Positions 61,371 to 64,000 of a stretch of DNA of 64,000 nt are shown piece by piece (the first letter of the stretch is position 1; each line of letters opens with the position of its first letter). This stretch comes from Flexicrinis sp001567485 (GTDB lineage: Bacteria; Chloroflexota; Anaerolineae; Aggregatilineales; Phototrophicaceae): the NCBI GenBank assembly GCA_030263635.1, contig SZPI01000002.1, positions 1-64,000 of the forward strand, read 5' to 3'. Made by a program: the position numbers and the translations under genes. The notes beneath the pieces are model-generated. The model searched no databases. It was not told the origin of the DNA and saw only the letters and a list, made by a program, of their open reading frames with translations.

Positions 61371-63691
61371 CGCTCCGTTTCGACGTAAAGATCCGTTCCA
61401 TTCGTATAGAAGTGTAACGTGCCTTGCAGATCCGTGCGGAAAAACGGCACGTCGGGCAGCAGCCGCAGCACATCTGGATCTGGGTCGCCCAGCACATTTG
61501 CGCGGTCGGATTGCAGCGCAACAACGCGAGGCTGAACCGCGTCCAGAAAGTCTGCATCCAACCCGCGCGCCCCCCCGTGCATCGGCAGCAGCATGACCGT
61601 CGCCAGCGGCCACTCGCCGGCGGCCAGCAAATCACGCTGCGCCGCGGCGTTGGCATCAGACGGCAGCAAGAACGACATATCGCCGTATGTCACACGCAGC
61701 ACCATGGCGACATCCGCGATGCCATCGTCGGCAGCTGGCACGCTGGCGGGGTGCAGTACTTCGATGTACGCGCCATCGCCGAGGTCGATCATCCGCCCCG
61801 CCTCGATTGTCTGCGGAGGGTGAATCGCCGTGATCTCCGCCAGCTCGGCCCCGGCGTTGAACTGACCGTGATACAGGACGTGATCGACGTCATATCGGCG
61901 GAGCACGGCGGGAAGCGCGGAGATGTCGAACGGGTCGGGATGTGTCACGATCACGGCGTCGATGTGCCGGTCGTAGAATGCCATCCGCTGTCCGAGGGCC
62001 GTGAGTAATCGGCTCGGGTAACGGCCGCCATCGACCAACACCTGCGCGCCGTTCGGGGACTGGATGAACACCGCGTGACTGTGCCCGACATCGAGCACCC
62101 ATACATGCAAGTTGCCATCCGGCTGGCCTGAGATCACAGCGCCGGTGAGTCCGAGCACAATTCCGAGCGCCGCCAGTCCGGTCAGAAGCACGCGGCGGCC
62201 GCGCAGTCGATCCAGCCAACCGGGGCGCGTCGCCGTGACCAACGACGACGTGACCGCCGCGCCGACGAGAATCAGCGGGATCACCGGGTGCACGCTGACC
62301 TCAAGGCTTGTTTGCGCCGCGGCCGAACGTTCGGCGACCGTTGTCATCCACGCCAGCGGCACAAGCAGGGCGCTTGCGACGAATGTTCCGAGAATCGGCA
62401 GCGCACCGACGACAATCAACACGAACCCTCCAATCAGGATGATAGACTGCAGCGGCACGACCAGCAGGTTCGTAAGCAGCGTCGCCGCGGGAAATGTGCC
62501 GAACACAGAAGCCGAAATCGGCAGCGTGAGCACGGACGCCGAGATCGTCACCGTTCCAGCAGCAGCGAACATCCGTACGACGCTGAGCGACAGCGTGGCC
62601 GGCCGTTCTGGCAGCGTGAACGGCTCGACCGCCCGATCCAAGCGCGGTTGAATCACGGCGATCCCCAACATCGCCGCGAAGCTTAACTGAAAGCCGACAT
62701 CGAACAACGTCCTCGGCGCCAACGCCGTGAGCACGACAGCGGCAAAACCGAGCGATACGACGAGGTTGGACTGCCGGCGAAGCGCGTGACCGATCAGGAC
62801 GAGCGCCGCCATCAATGCGGCACGGGCCGCCGACGCCGCGAAGCCGACCAGCGCTAGGTAGACGATCAACGCGCCGACGCCGAAGAGCACGGGCACAAGC
62901 GGACGCTGTGCACGGCGTATCCACGCCAGCGCGAAGCCCGCGACGAGCGTCATGTTGAAGCCGCTGACGGCGAGTAGGTGCGACAGGCCGGAGTCCGCGT
63001 AGGCGCTGCGTGTCGATGGCGCGATGTACTGCTCATTCCCGGTCACGACCGCCGTTAGAATCCCCGCGTGCGGCTCCGGCAGTAGTGACGTGAACAGCGC
63101 GCCGATCCTGTCGCGTAGGCCGGAGACCGCGTGTACTACGGGCGATCCGCCGCCGGTGGTCACAACCTCGACCTCGGAAACGCGATCCATCAGCGAGAAC
63201 ACGCCTTGCCGGCCGAGGAAATCCGCATAGTCGAAGCGGTCGAACGCCTGAGGCGCGCGCAGCCTTCCCGATACGCGCACAAGGTCGCCATACGCCACGC
63301 TGGCCGTGCTCGGCGCGTCAACCAGTACGATGCCGGACGTGGGCACGGGGACGCCGGACACGTTGACGGTCTGCGCCTGAACACGCAGGCGGACAGACGC
63401 ATCACGGCGATCCGGCGGCTCGATCACAGCGCCTTCAATCTGCACGCCTCCGCGTCCATTGTACGCCGCAAGCGCGCTGCTGCGCGGCTCAAGCGACATA
63501 CGCACGGCCCCCAACGCCATCACCGCGACAAGGGCGAAAAGCAGGCGCCAGTCACGCACATGCCGATTGATCCACCCGGCCAGCACGCCGCCTGCGCAGA
63601 TCAACAGCCAGAACGTCGTCGTCAGGGCGCTAAACTGCGATGCCGCCCATATCCCGGCCAACCACGCAAGCGCCACATACGCGAGCAGCAT
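61367..63691 (-). CDS. ComEC/Rec2-family DNA-uptake channel protein, metallo-beta-lactamase site degenerate
   Basis: ComEC carries single-stranded DNA across the membrane during natural transformation. The 774-residue product has the N-terminal DUF4131 domain with membrane segments, the central Competence domain (SGLSHLLAVSGFNMTLVAGF, and further membrane segments), and a C-terminal beta-lactamase-like domain (HVWVLDVGHSHAVFIQSPNG, VLVDGG). In intact ComEC the metal motif reads HPDADH; here it reads THPDPFDISALP, so the final Asp-His are Phe-Asp. Later TGDA-like sequence is LPSDAN. The channel parts look complete; the nuclease-like domain may be inactive. It overlaps the phosphoesterase gene downstream. 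Confidence 0.88.
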   Translation of the reverse strand: MLLAYVALAWLAGIWAASQFSALTTTFWLLICAGGVLAGWINRHVRDWRLLFALVAVMALGAVRMSLEPRSSALAAYNGRGGVQIEGAVIEPPDRRDASVRLRVQAQTVNVSGVPVPTSGIVLVDAPSTASVAYGDLVRVSGRLRAPQAFDRFDYADFLGRQGVFSLMDRVSEVEVVTTGGGSPVVHAVSGLRDRIGALFTSLLPEPHAGILTAVVTGNEQYIAPSTRSAYADSGLSHLLAVSGFNMTLVAGFALAWIRRAQRPLVPVLFGVGALIVYLALVGFAASAARAALMAALVLIGHALRRQSNLVVSLGFAAVVLTALAPRTLFDVGFQLSFAAMLGIAVIQPRLDRAVEPFTLPERPATLSLSVVRMFAAAGTVTISASVLTLPISASVFGTFPAATLLTNLLVVPLQSIILIGGFVLIVVGALPILGTFVASALLVPLAWMTTVAERSAAAQTSLEVSVHPVIPLILVGAAVTSSLVTATRPGWLDRLRGRRVLLTGLAALGIVLGLTGAVISGQPDGNLHVWVLDVGHSHAVFIQSPNGAQVLVDGGRYPSRLLTALGQRMAFYDRHIDAVIVTHPDPFDISALPAVLRRYDVDHVLYHGQFNAGAELAEITAIHPPQTIEAGRMIDLGDGAYIEVLHPASVPAADDGIADVAMVLRVTYGDMSFLLPSDANAAAQRDLLAAGEWPLATVMLLPMHGGARGLDADFLDAVQPRVVALQSDRANVLGDPDPDVLRLLPDVPFFRTDLQGTLHFYTNGTDLYVETER

Positions 63692-63696
63692 ACGGC

Positions 63697-64000
63697 CTAA
63701 TCAGCTGTGGAAAGGCGGTGGGCCGCCCACGCGATAATCTCATCCGCGACCTCGGACTTGCTCATCAGCGCCAGCGGACGGATATCGCCATCTGCTGACA
63801 ACAGCGTCACGCGGTTGGTATCCACGGCAAAACCGGCGTCGCCAGCCGTGATGTCGTTCGCAACGATCAGGTCAAGCCCCTTGCGCGCGAGTTTCGACCG
63901 GGCGTTGGCGATCAGGTCTTGGCTCTCGGCCGCAAACCCGATGACGACCTTCGGCGTATGGCGCACTTCTCGCAGGCGGCGGATTTCCATGAGGATGTCC
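63697..64000 (-). CDS. coaBC: C-terminal part of CoaBC (phosphopantothenoylcysteine synthetase), cut by window edge
   Basis: Only about the last 100 residues are in the window; the gene continues beyond base 64000. They read PKVVIGFAAESQDLIANARS then KLARKGLDLIVANDI, AVDTNRVTLLSADG and a final helix SEVADEIIAWAAHRL. This is the CTP-dependent phosphopantothenate-cysteine ligase half of the bifunctional enzyme in coenzyme A synthesis. The first Met in view is internal, since family proteins are about 400 residues. It ends five bases before the ComEC start and may be cotranscribed. Confidence 0.9.
   Translation of the reverse strand, partial: DILMEIRRLREVRHTPKVVIGFAAESQDLIANARSKLARKGLDLIVANDITAGDAGFAVDTNRVTLLSADGDIRPLALMSKSEVADEIIAWAAHRLSTAD

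Noticed and set aside
61200..61613. Metallophosphoesterase starting at 61613
   Set aside because: The extra 81 residues are low-complexity shadow of ComEC; the ATG at 61370 overlaps the ComEC stop.

Overview
The window is about 64 kb of GC-rich bacterial chromosome, densely packed with single-copy housekeeping genes and with no phage, insertion sequence or CRISPR array. The gene content suggests a member of Chloroflexota, most like Anaerolineae. The hints are LysM lipoproteins with Thr/Pro-rich linkers, a PPC-type lipoprotein, a glycine decarboxylase split into gcvPA and gcvPB, many GTG/TTG starts, extended -10 promoters, and no sign of LPS core genes beyond one GT9 enzyme. This placement is inferred, not proven.

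Layout. 1-3.4 kb: a DUF2007 protein coupled to a P1-family peptidase, then a PhoB/PhoR-like two-component pair. 3.6-10.1 kb: mfd converges on mutL, which follows a GAF-type histidine kinase. 10.2-14.3 kb: a protein with a C-terminal J domain, and a class A penicillin-binding protein gene broken by a deletion in its glycosyltransferase domain. 14.5-17.6 kb: an acyl-CoA ligase converges on aspartokinase. 17.6-21.1 kb: a minus-strand run of DUF58 protein, polyprenyl-phosphate sugar transferase and GT4 glycosyltransferase. 21.2-30.3 kb: a WD40 protein, a phosphoesterase, a GT39-like membrane enzyme, a CitE-type lyase, a PPC lipoprotein, a serine-less esterase and an O-antigen-ligase-like protein.

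30.3-40.4 kb is the most distinctive part and concerns glycine and one-carbon metabolism. A single 1050-residue protein fuses serine hydroxymethyltransferase, a half GcvT/YgfZ-like module and a full aminomethyltransferase. About 3 kb further on, a glycine riboswitch with a terminator precedes gcvH, a MOSC-domain gene, gcvPA and gcvPB. Between these two units lie an acyl-CoA dehydrogenase, a SCO1-like protein and a small unknown. Only the L protein (lpd) is missing from a complete glycine cleavage system. The fusion joins the two enzymes that make and use 5,10-methylene-THF during glycine/serine interconversion.

40.4-51.1 kb: a nitroreductase, tRNA-Ser(CGA), moaB, an enoyl-CoA hydratase/HIT/LOG/solute-binding-protein run, a GNAT-like protein, two paralogous LysM proteins, a PPOX flavoprotein, a GT9 enzyme and a MoxR ATPase. 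51.1-52.2 kb: a sparse stretch with three very small ORFs that share a Gly-spaced helix motif. 52.2-64 kb: a HAD hydrolase, a Cys-tailed membrane protein, glycerate kinase, a second esterase, a DapA-family enzyme, an AlaX editing protein, a GNAT protein, a beta-hydroxyacid dehydrogenase, an OSBS/NSAR-like enolase-superfamily enzyme, a CpdA-like phosphoesterase, ComEC, and the C-terminal end of coaBC at the edge.

Recurring themes are convergent genes whose stop codons share one CTAG palindrome (four cases), and several proteins that keep their family fold but have lost recognisable catalytic residues (MutL endonuclease site, ComEC beta-lactamase site, one esterase nucleophile).
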